Made by a program: the position numbers and the translations under genes. From the NCBI GenBank assembly GCA_029718625.1, contig CM056385.1, positions 27,664,960 to 27,728,959 on the forward strand: 64,000 nt of DNA. The letters run 5' to 3'. Positions within the stretch are counted from its first letter, which is position 1, and each line of letters starts with the position of its first letter. The notes beneath the pieces were generated by a model. It did not search any database. It was not told the DNA's origin and was given only the letters and a program-made list of their open reading frames with translations. Of this stretch, positions 25,417-36,438 are shown in pieces. The stretch comes from Synaphobranchus kaupii. Taxonomy: Eukaryota; Chordata; Actinopteri; Anguilliformes; Synaphobranchidae.

Positions 25417-25760
25417 CCTTTATTAATTTGTCTTGCGTCATACAGCCAGAGATCACAAACAAACAACAGAATAATACGTTCAACATGCCAATACATTCAA
25501 TTAGATTTAAAGTACATATAAACTACATCTAGCAGAACTAGTATACACATCACATAAGACTGTTACATGGCAGACAGCATTTACACCCAGGACTCTGCAT
25601 TTTATCAGTTTTTTGTTAAAAAGTGCTATGCTTGACGGGACAAATGATCTACGAGCCCGGTTGGTTCTTAACACTGGTAGACTACACTGTACCGTCGCCC
25701 TGATGGCATTCGGTGATATTGGTTATGAAGTGGGTGCGTTGAGTCATTGGTAATAACTTT
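25417..25760 (-). mobile_element. LINE 3' fragment (CR1/L2/Rex1-like)
   Basis: On the minus strand, pieces of the ORF2 C-terminus are readable: MPSGRRY, then after a frame change RTNRARRSFVPSSIALFNK, then an AT-rich 3' UTR ending AATAAAGGTATC. This matches the C-terminal GRR...SFVP...LLN block of the LINE at 15811-16821. It is 5' truncated and frameshifted. Confidence 0.6.
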
Positions 25761-25929
25761 ACACTTTTTTAAACACTCGGCTCTCGTACATCGACACCAT
25801 GCCTATAGGTTGTAGGCCTACCTAGCTATCTTGCAGAAAATATTAATGATTTTGTGGAGCTTGGTTTTATTGTTCACGGATAATGACGCATACCAGGCAA
25901 CAAAACAAAAAGTTAAAGCACAATGAGGT

Positions 25930-26240
25930 TGAAGTGCAGACTGTCAGCTTTAATTTGAGGGTATTTACATCCATATCAGATGAACCCTTTAGAAATTATA
26001 GAACCTTTTGTACATAGCCCCCCCCCCCATTTTTGGGCATCAAAAATATTGGACAGTTTAACATAATGTAGAATAAAGTAATCATCTTTAATATTTGGTC
26101 GCATATCCTTTGCATGCCATGACTTCCTGATGTCTGTGACCAAAAGACTCTTGATATCTTATTTTCTGGTACTCTTACAAGAGTAACCCATAAGGTAATA
26201 TGGGTAACAAAAAAGATAGAAATAATTTTTCTCATGGCTG
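25930..26240. mobile_element. Tc1-like fragment
   Basis: Shares GAAGTGCAGACT, TTTACATCCATATC and TTTGCATGCCATGAC blocks, in opposite orientation, with 4380-4600. It also shares CTTGATATCTTATTTTCTGG with the arms at 43150. Termini are lost. A run of 13 C lies at about 26020. Confidence 0.5.
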
Positions 26241-26599
26241 GATAAGACTCAGGTCTGAATGGTTTTTAAGTTACAACGGCTAGTTAAAGTTTGACCCTGC
26301 TATTGCCTAGGTTTTTATCAGGATGCAAAATCATCTGCTCTTGGGAAATGTTTGGGGGGCCCTCAACGCCAACGCTGGCTGCTGGCAAAATTAGAATTTT
26401 GTTAGAGCACAACCAAAAATGTTCTATACTAGGTAGGCTATAATTCTTGCACCAGCATCCAAAATTAGACCGACTAGGTCACGTTTCGGAAGCGAGAAGC
26501 AAAGCAGTAAGGACTTGGTAGGCTACATTCAGAGATGACCGACACTAGACCAGTCCATAATTTATTAGAATTTATTTCATAACCTACTTGGTACCATAG

Positions 26600-26742
26600 A
26601 CTGTGCTTGGTACTCTGTTTGACTGCGAATTTCCGTTTTCTGAGCTCTAGTCGGCCAATAGTGGGGTAAAGAGAGCGGAAACTGGCAACCCTGACTAAGA
26701 CAAGGGATGCGTGCGGCCATTTTGAAATACGGCACCGCTTAG
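26600..26742 (+). promoter_or_regulatory. rbm14: Probable rbm14 promoter and non-coding exon 1
   Basis: A CCAAT motif (GGCCAATAG near 26653) is followed by GCGGCCATTTTG (26714-26725), a YY1-type site read on the minus strand as CAAAATGGCCGC and common at TATA-less starts. A strong donor, CTTAG|GTAAGA, lies at 26742/26743. The following kilobase is CpG-richer than most of the window. The next fitting acceptor is at 28900 or 28988, just before the rbm14 start codon. Exon 1 is therefore inferred to be non-coding, and the transcription start is not mapped. Confidence 0.5.
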
Positions 26743-28900
26743 GTAAGATGGTAGAGTTCGTGGTCTTGTTTGTTTAAATTTATTTCATGTTAATGCTTTC
26801 GCATACAATTTCACGGTGATATGGATTATTTTACGGTAACCGAATACGTACGATTTTTATTGAAGCGTGAATGCGGCTGTCTTACATTTTGCGGAAGCTA
26901 GCACATCCACATAGGCTAGTCGACAATCTGAGGCCACCCTCTTCCCGGCCACGTTTTATTCACCGAGTTGTTTTAGACAAACTTATAAACGAACGCTTGT
27001 ATATGTCACGATATACTGTTCAAATAGTTGTTTTACGTGCACATTTGTTTGCGCGCGTTGTAATGAAAGTGGTTATAAAGCTACGTTTCCCGGTTGAACC
27101 GTTGTCACCTCCGGAAGGAGATGGATCGGAAGCTCGGTAACTAATTAGCAAATCGGCTAACTAGATAGCACAAATGTCACCGTAGTTCGCTTGTACGTTG
27201 CCTGTCCTGATCCATTGAGTATGCTTGTGAAATATGGTCATGTGTTTGATGATTCTATAGCATTGTTATCTTAACTTGAAATGTATTCGGTTTTAAGACG
27301 TTTCATCTAGTTATTGCGACAATACAGTGCTAACTAGCTAATTGGCTAGGTTGCTAGCCACGACAGCTACCGAGCCATTGTTGGTCAGAGCTGGAACTAG
27401 CTAGCGTTACCGAACATGAGCAATTTCCTTGCAATTATTTTCGAATAAAAAAACACTCATAACCCAATAAAATTATAATGAGGTCTTTAATGTTTAACTG
27501 TATAAAAAGATAGAGCACTGGCTGGTTAACTAGCTTGCATGAGAGCGTAACATTGCTAGCTAGATTACAAGGTTGCAGTTTGCTAATAAAGTAGGCCGAA
27601 GTGTAAGATCTCGTCTGGCTAGCGCACTAACCACCATTTCGCTATCGCGACCTGTGTGTAAGTTAGCCGAGTTCCCTAGCTTGCTACAGTCACTTTTCTC
27701 GTCGTAATTGGCGAGATTTCGGTATTGCGATTCAGCAAATACATGGCAAGCTATAAAGGTAACTTAACGTAGTGAAACACTGTCTTTGTTTATGTAAAGA
27801 AATATTTTTAAAAAAAACACAAGCGTTTGTTGCCGTCGGCAGTGGGACAAGAGTGGACCTCCAGTCTTGATAATCGGGCCTCCGCACTATGCAGACCAAA
27901 CGTCGACCAAGTCTGTGTTATCGCGATTAAAAAACACATTGGTTGACCATCAGTATATTTCCTTTTTGCTGTAGTTTCGGGAGTAACTATATTTTACCAG
28001 TAAGTTAAGCAAAGGCTACGGTGTTAACTACCTCAAAGGCAGTTGAGTTGTCTCGTAGGCTATGTTTTCATTTGTGTCTTGCTAAAATTTTCAACCTCGA
28101 CGTGTTATCTGCAAGTAAAAAGATAAGTTGAACGCAGCTCGACAGTAAGACAGCACATGACTCGGTGCCATAAGTTACTGCAGTAATTGTACCTGGACTG
28201 AATGTCCTTTTACTTTGATTAATTGCTGTGGTAAAAGAGAAACGCTAAAACGACACTGATTTCCAACAAAGACGTAGAGCAGGACGCTATGTTCTTTTTT
28301 TAAACCGTTTTAGACAACATCGTTTTTTTTTTTCTTCAGTGAATTAATCCATGTTATTTTTATTTACCGTTGACCTTAATTTGCCTATCTGCTCCATCTC
28401 ATGCAAGTGTAATTCTAACGTTCGTGCAGGGCGTTTCCAATTGGAACGTGCAGTAATATGATACCTGCACTTAAAGTAATATGCATTCTTGCATATTGTT
28501 GGACATGCATATTTGTTTTGATGCTAATGCATTCGTATTAATAGATTTACACTATAAAATCTGTACCACTGACCCAGTGGCCTGTTCTGCTGTATATGAC
28601 CTTCAAAAGTATCCAGAAGAGGGTTGTGTTAACCTGCACAAAACAAACCTCTCCTATATAAGGTATAGGTGCCTCTTGCACTACTCCAGGGGTTGTCCAG
28701 TCTGAATTTGCATTTGGAAACTTTTCAATGTGATTCACATGGCTAATTAAAATACTAGGCTACAGATCATCTCTGTCACAAGTTGGTGGCAATTAACTGA
28801 GCTGTTCATATTTTAAAAATGAGCTACTAACATGTAATTGGAATCTTAGATGAATGAAACAATGTGCAGTTTGAGTTGTGAGAAATGTCTTCTGTTGCAG
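26743..28900 (+). other. rbm14: Inferred rbm14 intron 1
   Basis: Runs from the donor at 26743 to an acceptor ending TCTGTTGCAG at 28900. An alternative acceptor, CTCTCTCTGCAG, ends at 28988. No repeats or other exons were recognised, which is unusual for this window and fits a regulated 5' region. Confidence 0.45.
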
Positions 28901-29009
28901 AGACACCTGATAGAAGGACCCACTGTATTTGACACGTACTGAGAGAGAGTCGGGTTTTAAGATGGAGCTGACGGCGCTCTCTCTGCAGGTGTACCCTGAT
29001 TCAGGCGCG

Positions 29010-29358
29010 ATGGACAAGAGCAACACGGTGAAGCTCTTTGTGGGGAACCTGGCACAGGACACGTCACAGGAGGAGCTGTCGGCCATCTTCGAGCCCTACG
29101 GCGCGGTGGTGAGCTGCAGCGTGCTGCGACAGTTCGCTTTCGTCCACCTCCAGGGCGAGGGGGCGGCGGCTCGTGCCATCCGCGAGCTGAATGGGCGAGA
29201 GTTCCGTGGCAGGAACCTGGTGGTGGAGGAGTCGCGCGGGCGGCCACTGCACTCCACCAAGGTGTTTGTGGGGAACCTCAGCGCCATGTGCACTGCAGAG
29301 GACCTGCAGGAGCTCTTCCAGACTTTCGGCAAAGTGCTGGAGTGCGACAAGGTCAAAG
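29010..29358 (+). CDS. rbm14: rbm14 first coding exon
   Basis: 349 bases encode RRM1 and the first third of RRM2, ending VLECDKVK plus one base. The donor is AAAG|GTGAGC at 29358/29359. Reading on past the donor runs into the 43-bp minisatellite, so the longer open frame to 29585 is not coding. Confidence 0.85.
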
Positions 29359-32019
29359 GTGAGCAAAGAGCAAGCGCCCCCACCCCAGATTTATACCTTT
29401 GTTTACACTGTAGAGCTGGAACCAGGCTGGCTCATTATATCCCTTTCCCACTGATGAGCTGGAACCAGGCTGGCTCATTATATCCCTTTCCCACCGTAGA
29501 GCTGGAACCAGGCTGGCTCATTATATCCCTTTCCCACCGTAGAGCTGGAACCAGGCTGGCTCATTATATCCCTTTCCCACTGTAGAGCTGGAACCAGGCT
29601 GGCTCATTATACCCCTTTCCCACTGTTGAGCTGGAACCAGGCTGGCTCATTATATCCCTTTCCCACTGTAGAGCTGGAACCAGGCTGGCTCATTATACCC
29701 CTTTCCCACTGTAGAGCTGGAACCAGGCTGCCTCATTATATCCCTTTCCCACTATAGAGCTGGAACCAGGCTGGCTCATTATATCCCTTTCCCACTGTAG
29801 AGCTGGAACCAGGCTGGCTCATTATATCCCTTTCCCACTGTAGAGCTGGAACCAGGCTGGCTCATTATACCCCTTTCCCACTGTAGAGCTGGAACCAGGC
29901 TGGCTCATTATACCCCTTTCCTACTGTAGAGCTGGAACCAGCCTGGTCCAACTCTACAGTGGGGAAAGTGGTATAATGAGCCCATGTAGAGTTGGACCAG
30001 GCTGGCTCATTATACCATTCCCCACCGTAGAGGTGGAACCAGGCTAACCTTGCAGCTGGCTGCCTGCATTTTAGTGGAAACGTGTTAGCCTGTGCTCTTT
30101 GAAGCCAAGCAATGTTACTGTATATAAGGTGGGATGGGCTACCAAATATATTTGATACTTTAAGAATTGGGAGAAAGAAGGGAAAAACTAGGACCATAAA
30201 GATGTATTAAAAAGTAATTTTGTACACCCAAAATTATTGGTTGTGGTAGAGCTGTTCATAAAACTGAGTCATAAAGCAGCTGTGTTGCTGCACGGCTAAT
30301 GTGTGGGCACAGTATATTGGTCCGCATGGACACGTGAAGTATTTTTAGTTGTGATTTTGCGGAATTAAATTTTTCCCTTGTTTATTTGTGTCTCATGGGG
30401 GTGGTGCTTATTGGTTGTAGGTTTTAATGAGTATTAACATTTTGTAATAAAGAATGATGAAGTGCGAAATGCTTGCTGCTGTAGAGGTATTGCGTTTGCA
30501 CCTTCAAACACCTTGCCCTCCCATTTTTTGGTTAATAAATTAAACTGACATTTGTGTTTGGTAATCAGGCACAGATTTGTACGTCTGATTGCGGGCATCT
30601 AATTAAAGATAATAATAATAACTTGGATTGTGTTCTTCAGATTTTCTTGTAGTTCACACGCTCGTCGATGCTGGATAAATGTTGAGAACCTTATCACATG
30701 AGCGTAGGGTGGTAGAGATTATGGTGGTGATGTTGTTGATGATGATGATGTCGACATTGATTGTTCTAACTGCTTTTCTTTTGCTCATTGACAGCCAGGT
30801 TGTCGTCGGCTGCAGGCTACGCCTTCGTGCACATGGAGAACAAGGAGGACGCTCTGCAGGCCATCGAGGCGCTCCACGGCACCTCGTTCAAGGGCCGCCC
30901 GCTGTCCGTGGAGCTGTCCAAGGTGCAGCCCAGTAAGCAGTCGTCCTCCAGCAAGTCGTCGTGTGGCACGTGCGGGAAGCAGGGCCACCACTCGGGGGAG
31001 TGCCCGCGCGGGAAGCCCACGCTGGAGCAGTACCAGAGCCAGGCCGCTGTGCTGGCGGCCGCTGCAGCCGCCGCCGCTGGGCTCCCCCTGCAGGTGCAGC
31101 AGAGCGTCCACAACTCCGTCTACAACACCTCCACCTTCGACCCCACCTACGCCGCACTCACGGGCCTCAGCGCCGCCAACGGGGGTGAGGGCACCCCGGT
31201 CAGCCCGGCCGTCTACGGCGCACTCGCCAGCCAGGTGTACGGCACGGTTGCCAACCAGCTCTATGGCTCGGTGGCCAATCAGGCGCTGACGTCAGGCGCC
31301 ACCCAGGTGTACAGCTCCCTGACGGCTCCCATGTACAACGCTCAGGTGTACGCCCCCACGGTGGCCAGCCCTGTATACCTGAGCACCCCGGCGGGACAGG
31401 CTGCCGCCACCATGGCTAATGCGGTGACCAGCGTGGCGCCTGCGCTCCACGTGGCCAGCCCGGCCTACGGGGCCCTGGGGGGGGGGCGACCCCTCGGCGC
31501 AGGCCATTTTCGAGGCGGCGCGGGCGCACTACTTTGCACAGGGCCAACGTGTCCTGGCTGAACAGAAGGCAGTGACCAAGTCAGAAAGAGACCGCAGCCC
31601 GCTCCGTCGCTCTGCCCCCCTGCTGCCAGACCCCATCCCCAAGCCCCTCCTCCCACAGCGGCCCAAACGTAGGGCCCTTCTCCCAACTCCGCCTCCCCGG
31701 GCCGACGAGACTCCTGCAGCAGAGGAGGACCCCACTGCAAGGTGAGTGCACCTTCTGCAGAGTTTAAACGACACGCTTCTGCAGAGTTTAAACGGACCTT
31801 GCAGTCACCATATCGTAACCCTTGCTGTGTATGTGTCTGTTCCCCATCAGGTGCTACGCTGAATACTACCAGCAGTACCAGCAGTACCAGCAGTATCAAC
31901 AGTACCAGCAGTACCAGCAATACCAGTATGCCTACCCAGCTGCCCCCCCGATGCAGGCTGTGGCTGCCCACTCTGTAGAGGCTCTGCCCACGGCATACGA
32001 ACCACCTCTCCCACCGTAG
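29010..32019 (+). CDS. rbm14: RNA-binding protein 14-like, spliced over three coding exons
   Basis: Encodes about 487 residues once spliced (29010-29358, 30795-31741, 31851-32019). RRM1 spans residues 7-77 (RNP2 KLFVGNL, RNP1 RQFAFVHL) and RRM2 83-155 (VFVGNL, GYAFVHM). A CCHC zinc knuckle uses C173, C176, H181 and C186. Then come an Ala tract, a Tyr/Ala/Val-rich low-complexity region with repeated VYG/LYG, an RDRSPLRRS motif and a C-terminus of repeated QQY. RRM proteins of this group bind RNA in the nucleus; RBM14 is a coactivator, splicing regulator and paraspeckle component. ATG 29010 gives the expected MDKSNTVKLFVGNL start; an in-frame ATG at 28962 would add 16 residues. Introns are phase 1 and phase 2. 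The frame is broken by one base in a G run at 31477-31486. RBM4 is the closest alternative family. Confidence 0.85.
29410..30043. repeat. 43-bp minisatellite in rbm14 intron 2
   Basis: About 12-13 tandem units containing GAGCTGGAACCAGGCTGG and TCATTATATCCCTTTCCCAC, period 43 (successive GAGCT at 29413 and 29456). Units vary at TATATCC/TATACCC. Around 29941-29990 one unit is inverted (GGTCCAACTCTACAG, then GGTATAATGAGCC) and then direct units resume. The inverted unit would pair with its neighbours in the pre-mRNA. Confidence 0.9.
30044..30794 (+). other. rbm14: Rest of rbm14 intron 2
   Basis: AT-rich intron sequence with no further repeat recognised. It ends at the acceptor CATTGACAG at 30794. 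A (GAT)n-like stretch near 30733-30749 is short. Confidence 0.6.
30795..31741 (+). CDS. rbm14: rbm14 second coding exon, with a one-base frame disruption
   Basis: 947 bases encode the rest of RRM2 (ARLSSAAGYAFVHM), the zinc knuckle (CGTCGKQGHHSGEC), the Ala/Tyr-rich region and, after 31487, a segment with AIFEAARAHYFAQGQRVLAE and RDRSPLRRS. The up- and downstream parts lie in different frames. The switch falls in a run of ten G at 31477-31486. Removing one base from the exon total (349+947+169=1465) gives a multiple of three. Without correction the frame stops at 31561. GC content is much higher than the surroundings. The donor is CAAG|GTGAGT. Confidence 0.85.
31477..31486 (+). other. rbm14: Poly-G run where the rbm14 frame breaks
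   Basis: Ten consecutive G. Run lengths of 3n (9 or 12) keep the frame and 10 does not. Length error in a homopolymer or a real disabling indel are both possible. Confidence 0.85.
31851..32019 (+). CDS. rbm14: rbm14 last coding exon
   Basis: Preceded by a short 109-base intron with acceptor TTCCCCATCAG. It encodes CYAEYY followed by repeated QQY triplets (CAGCAGTAC units) and ends at TAG 32017-32019 after AYEPPLPP. A Tyr/Gln-rich tail of this kind fits a prion-like domain that supports condensate assembly in this family. Confidence 0.85.
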
Positions 32020-32828
32020 CCCAAAAAATACTCACACCCCCCCTTCCCCTCCCCCTTCCCCTTCCAATTCCCCCACCCCTCTGCAGGTGTACACCTCAGG
32101 GAGTGTGGGTAATATCTTCTTTTTTTTCTTCTTTTTTTTGGGTGGGGGGTGTCTGTTGATTGCGCCCCAGACTCGGCCCAGAGTCGACTCGCAGTACGGT
32201 GCAGCCAGAACAGTCTGCTACAGAAGAGACCTCCTGGCCCCTCGGAGGCATACAGGGATTCCGCGGGGCGAGAAGGAGCCAGCAGGGAGCCTCAGCACAA
32301 AGCCATAGTCGTCTTAATTCTTTCCATCTTGAGTACAAGCAGATTTCACTATTTTTCGGACCGGAGAACTGCATTTTGCTGTTAACGGCTCGAGCCTGGG
32401 GCCGGCTGGATGGGCAGGCTTCACTCCTGCAGAGCTGGGCGGCGGGGATCTCACAATTTGACGCAAAGGAGTGAAGCTTTTTTTGATGTTTGACGAGCGA
32501 CCGAGCCAGACGACCATAACGTGTAGGTGTGTACTGTACATAGGACCAAGGACAGATGTGCGTGTGCGTGCATGTGTGTGTGTGTGCGCGTGTGTGTTGG
32601 GTGCACGCGCAGGACCGTGTTGGGCGTGAGATGGGATTGCCTGCAGGGCAGTTGTTGGCCTCGATTTCTTCAGCCCTCGTTTGGAGTAAGGGGGCGTACG
32701 CGGCTTAGGGGAACGTGACATTTAAACTGGGGTGTGCGGAGAGGCCCTGGGTTCTCCCGCTCCCAACAGTTCCTGTATCTACCTCTGCTGCTGGCAGAAG
32801 GCCTACGGACTGACGGAGTGACTGACTG

Positions 32829-32850
32829 CCCCCCCCCCCCCCCCCCCCCC
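32829..32850. repeat. Poly-C run of 22
   Basis: Uninterrupted C run in the presumed 3' UTR. It creates artificial poly-Gly frames on the reverse strand. Confidence 0.85.
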
Positions 32851-33482
32851 ACCTAGTATACTGCCTGCAGGGTGCAACCTGAATGAGTTTATTATTAATA
32901 TTGTTATTATTAATACTGAAAGGGAAAGAGGATTCACCGTGGGTTTTTTTTCATCAGTTTTAGGGACTTTCAAATTTGATAATTTGACATCCATGTTTTA
33001 TTTTTGTCTGTTTAAAAAAAAAAAAAAAAAAAGAGGGGGACTTAAACAGCCAACTACAGCCTCTGCAGCTCTGTAGTGTTGTGCTATGGTAGTTCTGCTG
33101 TAGAGGTTTTCGAATCCTGCTGGGTTTTATTTTTGTTAAATATTTTGAAATGTTTGATGTGTTTTCCTAGTTGGGTCCTTCTTGGTAAGAAATTGTAAGC
33201 TCACAATTTATGGGTATAACACATTACTCCTGAATGACCAATAGTTGCAGGTATTCCTCCATTTATGAACGCTTATAAATAAATTAACTTTTTGCTACAA
33301 CATTGACAAATTAGGGAATGATTTTATGCAGTGTGGAATACAACATCTACTTTGGTAGAAACAAGAAGCCAGGGTTTTTTAGAAAATAGTACCATCAAGG
33401 GGAATTGTTAGTCTCTTAAATTGCTGTAACAAGATCAAGTGAACTTATTCATAGATAGAACTTCACCATCAGAAAACCCACT

Positions 33483-34376
33483 ACGGAAGCCCTAAAAGGC
33501 CATGTATTCATACTTTTTTGTTTTGTTTTGTTTTACTCCCCTTTCCCGTGATAAGTTAATTTAATCCTTTTCTTGTGATCTTGAGTTATGTCATTATCTC
33601 GAGTCAACCAATGTTTTTTTCCCGGGATAACGGGATAATTTTGTTGAGATCTCAAGATAACCAAATGTCTTCCAGAGATAACAAGTAAATGCTATCTGGA
33701 GATTTCCATGATCTGTATCACTCAGCCCTGCAATGGATTGGCGACCTGTCCAGGGTGTATTCCTGCCTCTAACCCAGTGCATACTGATATTTGTCTATGA
33801 CGAAGTTAAAGTTGGTTTGAGGCATCTTGGTCACATGTGACAACAGCTGCTGAAGTTTTAGTGTTTGTTTTTTGAAGAAAAAATCCTTTAAAATGTGAGG
33901 GAAGGGAAAATTTTGAAATTTGGATGAAATTTGAGCAGTAATGTCTCCAATGAGATGAGTTGGTTTGACACCTCTAATTCACATCGCATGGGGACTATTG
34001 AAATTCAAGTGTTTTTATAGGCTCAACGTTGAAATTGTTTTTCTAAAATATGAATAAAAGCTTGTAAAAGTCTGTCATACACTTGTAACAAATATGTCCA
34101 TTAAAATGCACCTACACCCTTCTGTCATTAGCTTTTGAAGTTTGAAAAAAGAATATCCACTGAATGTCCAATATAAAACTAACTTTACAGCAGTATCCGT
34201 CACCAGTGATGCAGATCATGGAAATCTCCCAATAGCATTTACTCGTCATCTCGAGAAAATGTTTTGTTAAATAACTCAAGTTCATAAGAAAACAAAGAAA
34301 ATTAGCTCGTTATCACAGGAAAACGGAGTAAAAAGGTTTTTTAAAGTATGAATACATGGCCTTTTGGGACTTCCGT
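33483..34376. mobile_element. 0.89-kb fold-back MITE in the probable rbm14 3' UTR
   Basis: Left end ACGGAAGCCCTAAAAGGCCA and right end, read inward, ACGGAAGTCCCAAAAGGCCA. Inverted similarity continues inward to about 33722 and 34192 (for example GGAGATTTCCATGATCTG against its complement). The loop contains a separate fish repeat block, TGCAATGGATTGGCGACCTG, near 33730. No ORF. The superfamily is not assigned. Confidence 0.7.
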
Positions 34377-35677
34377 TGCCTACCATTGTGAAAGGTCATA
34401 CCATTTACACAACTACAGTGTATCACCATTTTAACTTCAGTTCAGTTTCATTGGGGGAAGTTTAGACAAGGAAATGTTTCACACAGAATTGTTTGCCTGT
34501 AACGTGTGCATTTCAGCATCATTTTAAAGTTTTTTTCATGAATGGCAGTCACACGATTTTTCATTTGAACAATCAAAACTTCACATAAGCTTCATTTGCC
34601 AAAATGATTGGTGACAACTTGTTCTATTATTGCCTGCAATGAATGTCTTCAGCTAGAGTTGAAAAATGTTAGTTGTCAATTAGGCAGTGTGAACACCCAC
34701 ATTGCTGATGCACGCATCCATAAAATGGTTTTGAAAGTGCTTGAAGGAGTCGCAAACATCTCTGTAGCACACAAATGTTACACCATGTTGTAGTTGTGTT
34801 GGTCGTTTCCCGCTTCCTGTAACATGGCAAGTGGCCACACTGTTTTTGTTCCATTTAGTTCATTAGCTAGTCTAGCTAACGACTTTCCTAAATCTGTGAC
34901 TTCATAGTCTTCTAGCGGGCAGAGGTGGTGGGTTGCCTTTAATATTCCTCTGTTAAATGAGTGGAGTTCTTTTGGCCATACTGTACATTAGAAAGGTCTA
35001 ATGGTATGAGCTACGGTGTTGGAGCACTTGAAGAGTTTGAAACTGGCTGCATTTAAATGGCTGTACATAGCATGGGGGAGGGGGTATGTAGTCCAAGCCT
35101 GCATCCAGGGCTCAGATGAAGCTTTCAGGGCAAGATTGTTTCACACTTGTTCGTATTGCCTTTACTGAAGTAATGGACAAACAATTTAGCTACATATAAT
35201 TACATTAGCTTCAGTAATGACACACTTACGAATGGTAAAACCACGTATGAACAGACGGTGCCTTGGTACACCCTGGGGAAGGCTCTGTTTGTGCAGAAAT
35301 GATGGCCCTTCATTAATAAACAAAAGGAACCTTGCAGCATGAACAACATGCAGCTTCTGTTGTCTTTTCCTTTGTCACTTGCAGCAGTTGGCTTTCAGTT
35401 TGGTCTTTCCTTTATTACTGGTGACCGCAGTTATCCTGCTCCTGGCTACATTCAGAATGTGCACCACCCCTTTTTTGTAATGTTTTGCTTTCTCTTCATT
35501 TTGTTTGGGACATAACACAAGTAACACAAACCCCTTTTGTAAATAGAGGAATACCTGTAACTGATTTGAATGAATTTATGCTAAGGATAGTGTGGCCCTT
35601 TGGCTACACTGAGGTAAGTCACACCTCATTTGGAATTGTCTCGATGCTGACAACATGCAGACCACACGTGCACGCAC

Positions 35678-35679
<2 letters not shown>

Positions 35680-35720
<41 letters not shown>
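35680..35720. repeat. (CA)n microsatellite
   Basis: CA dinucleotides, followed by a poly-C run at 35741-35755. Confidence 0.9.
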
Positions 35721-35725
<5 letters not shown>

Positions 35726-35923
35726 CGCTCACTGCACCTGCCCCCCCCCCCCCCCACCCCCTGCTCTTTGCACCCCGACGCTACGGCTCTCTGATGTCCC
35801 CACACTCTGAACTGAATGGCCAGTACATGGCTTGTGTTTATTGTTGATTTTGGAGCAAATTTTATAAAGGCTTTTTTAATCTTTTTATTTCTTTTTATTT
35901 TTAATGTTTTCTATGTACCCCCC

Positions 35924-35929
35924 AATAAA
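35924..35929 (+). terminator. rbm14: Poly(A) signal, probably rbm14
   Basis: AATAAA preceded by a T-rich stretch (TTTTTATTTCTTTTTATTT) and followed by TGTTATGATCAG. This is a typical mammalian or fish cleavage context and the best candidate 3' end before the MITE cluster. Confidence 0.5.
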
Positions 35930-36195
35930 GAATGTTATGATCAGTGCTATAAATATGGTTTGAAGGTTTGTGCCATTTCTTTAAATGATTTTTTTGCTTG
36001 CCGGTTAAATTTAGCGTGTGTGCATGCATGTATCTGTGTGCGTTTACACTTATAGAAAAAGACCTAGCTGTGGAGTGCTTTTATTCCTGGTTGTGCTTAG
36101 CAAGCCGTTCATACAAGGATTTGTCTCCTACTGAGGTGCTTGCACCTCCCCCACCAGCTTCAGCAGTCTTCCACGCCTGCCCTTACACCTTACTG

Positions 36196-36368
36196 CAGGG
36201 ATACTCCAATCTGGTCCTCATTCTTCCCCTCAAATCGGGACTGATTTAAACCTGGGACACCACTGATCTCTGGCCAAACAGTGGCATTAATCATTCAATT
36301 AACTAGCAGGTAGAAAAGAAAAGCAACAGTACTATTGGGGCCTTGTGGGCCAGGTTAGAGTATCCCTG
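36196..36368. mobile_element. 173-bp MITE, CAGGGATACTC ends
   Basis: Left CAGGGATACTCCAATCTGGTCC and right, read inward, CAGGGATACTCTAACCTGGCC are inverted repeats. The eight-base flanks CCTTACTG and CTTTATGG agree at five positions, perhaps a decayed hAT-type target duplication. Confidence 0.55.
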
Positions 36369-36438
36369 CTTTATGGCGATGTTGGTTTGGCTGAACCAGT
36401 TCCCTGGTGTGCGCACATCCAGGCTGAGTCCTATAGAG

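Larger units (their letters stand above)
32020..35950 (+). other. rbm14: Probable rbm14 3' UTR
   Basis: No other gene intervenes between the stop codon and a consensus AATAAA at 35924-35929. Upstream possible signals lie at 33280 (AAATAAATT) and about 34052 (AATAAAAG). The stretch holds a poly-C run (32829-32850), a TG-rich tract (about 32550-32600), poly-A at 33014, a fold-back MITE at 33483-34376 and a CA array. The true cleavage site cannot be fixed by sequence alone. Confidence 0.45.

Noticed and set aside
28929..29585. 218-codon frame continuing past the rbm14 exon
   Set aside because: The true exon ends at the donor at 29358. The rest is intron minisatellite read through.
30788..31561. 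rbm14 frame ending in a glycine/arginine stretch at 31561
   Set aside because: That C-terminus is produced by the G-run frame break. The family-like sequence continues in the next frame to 31741.
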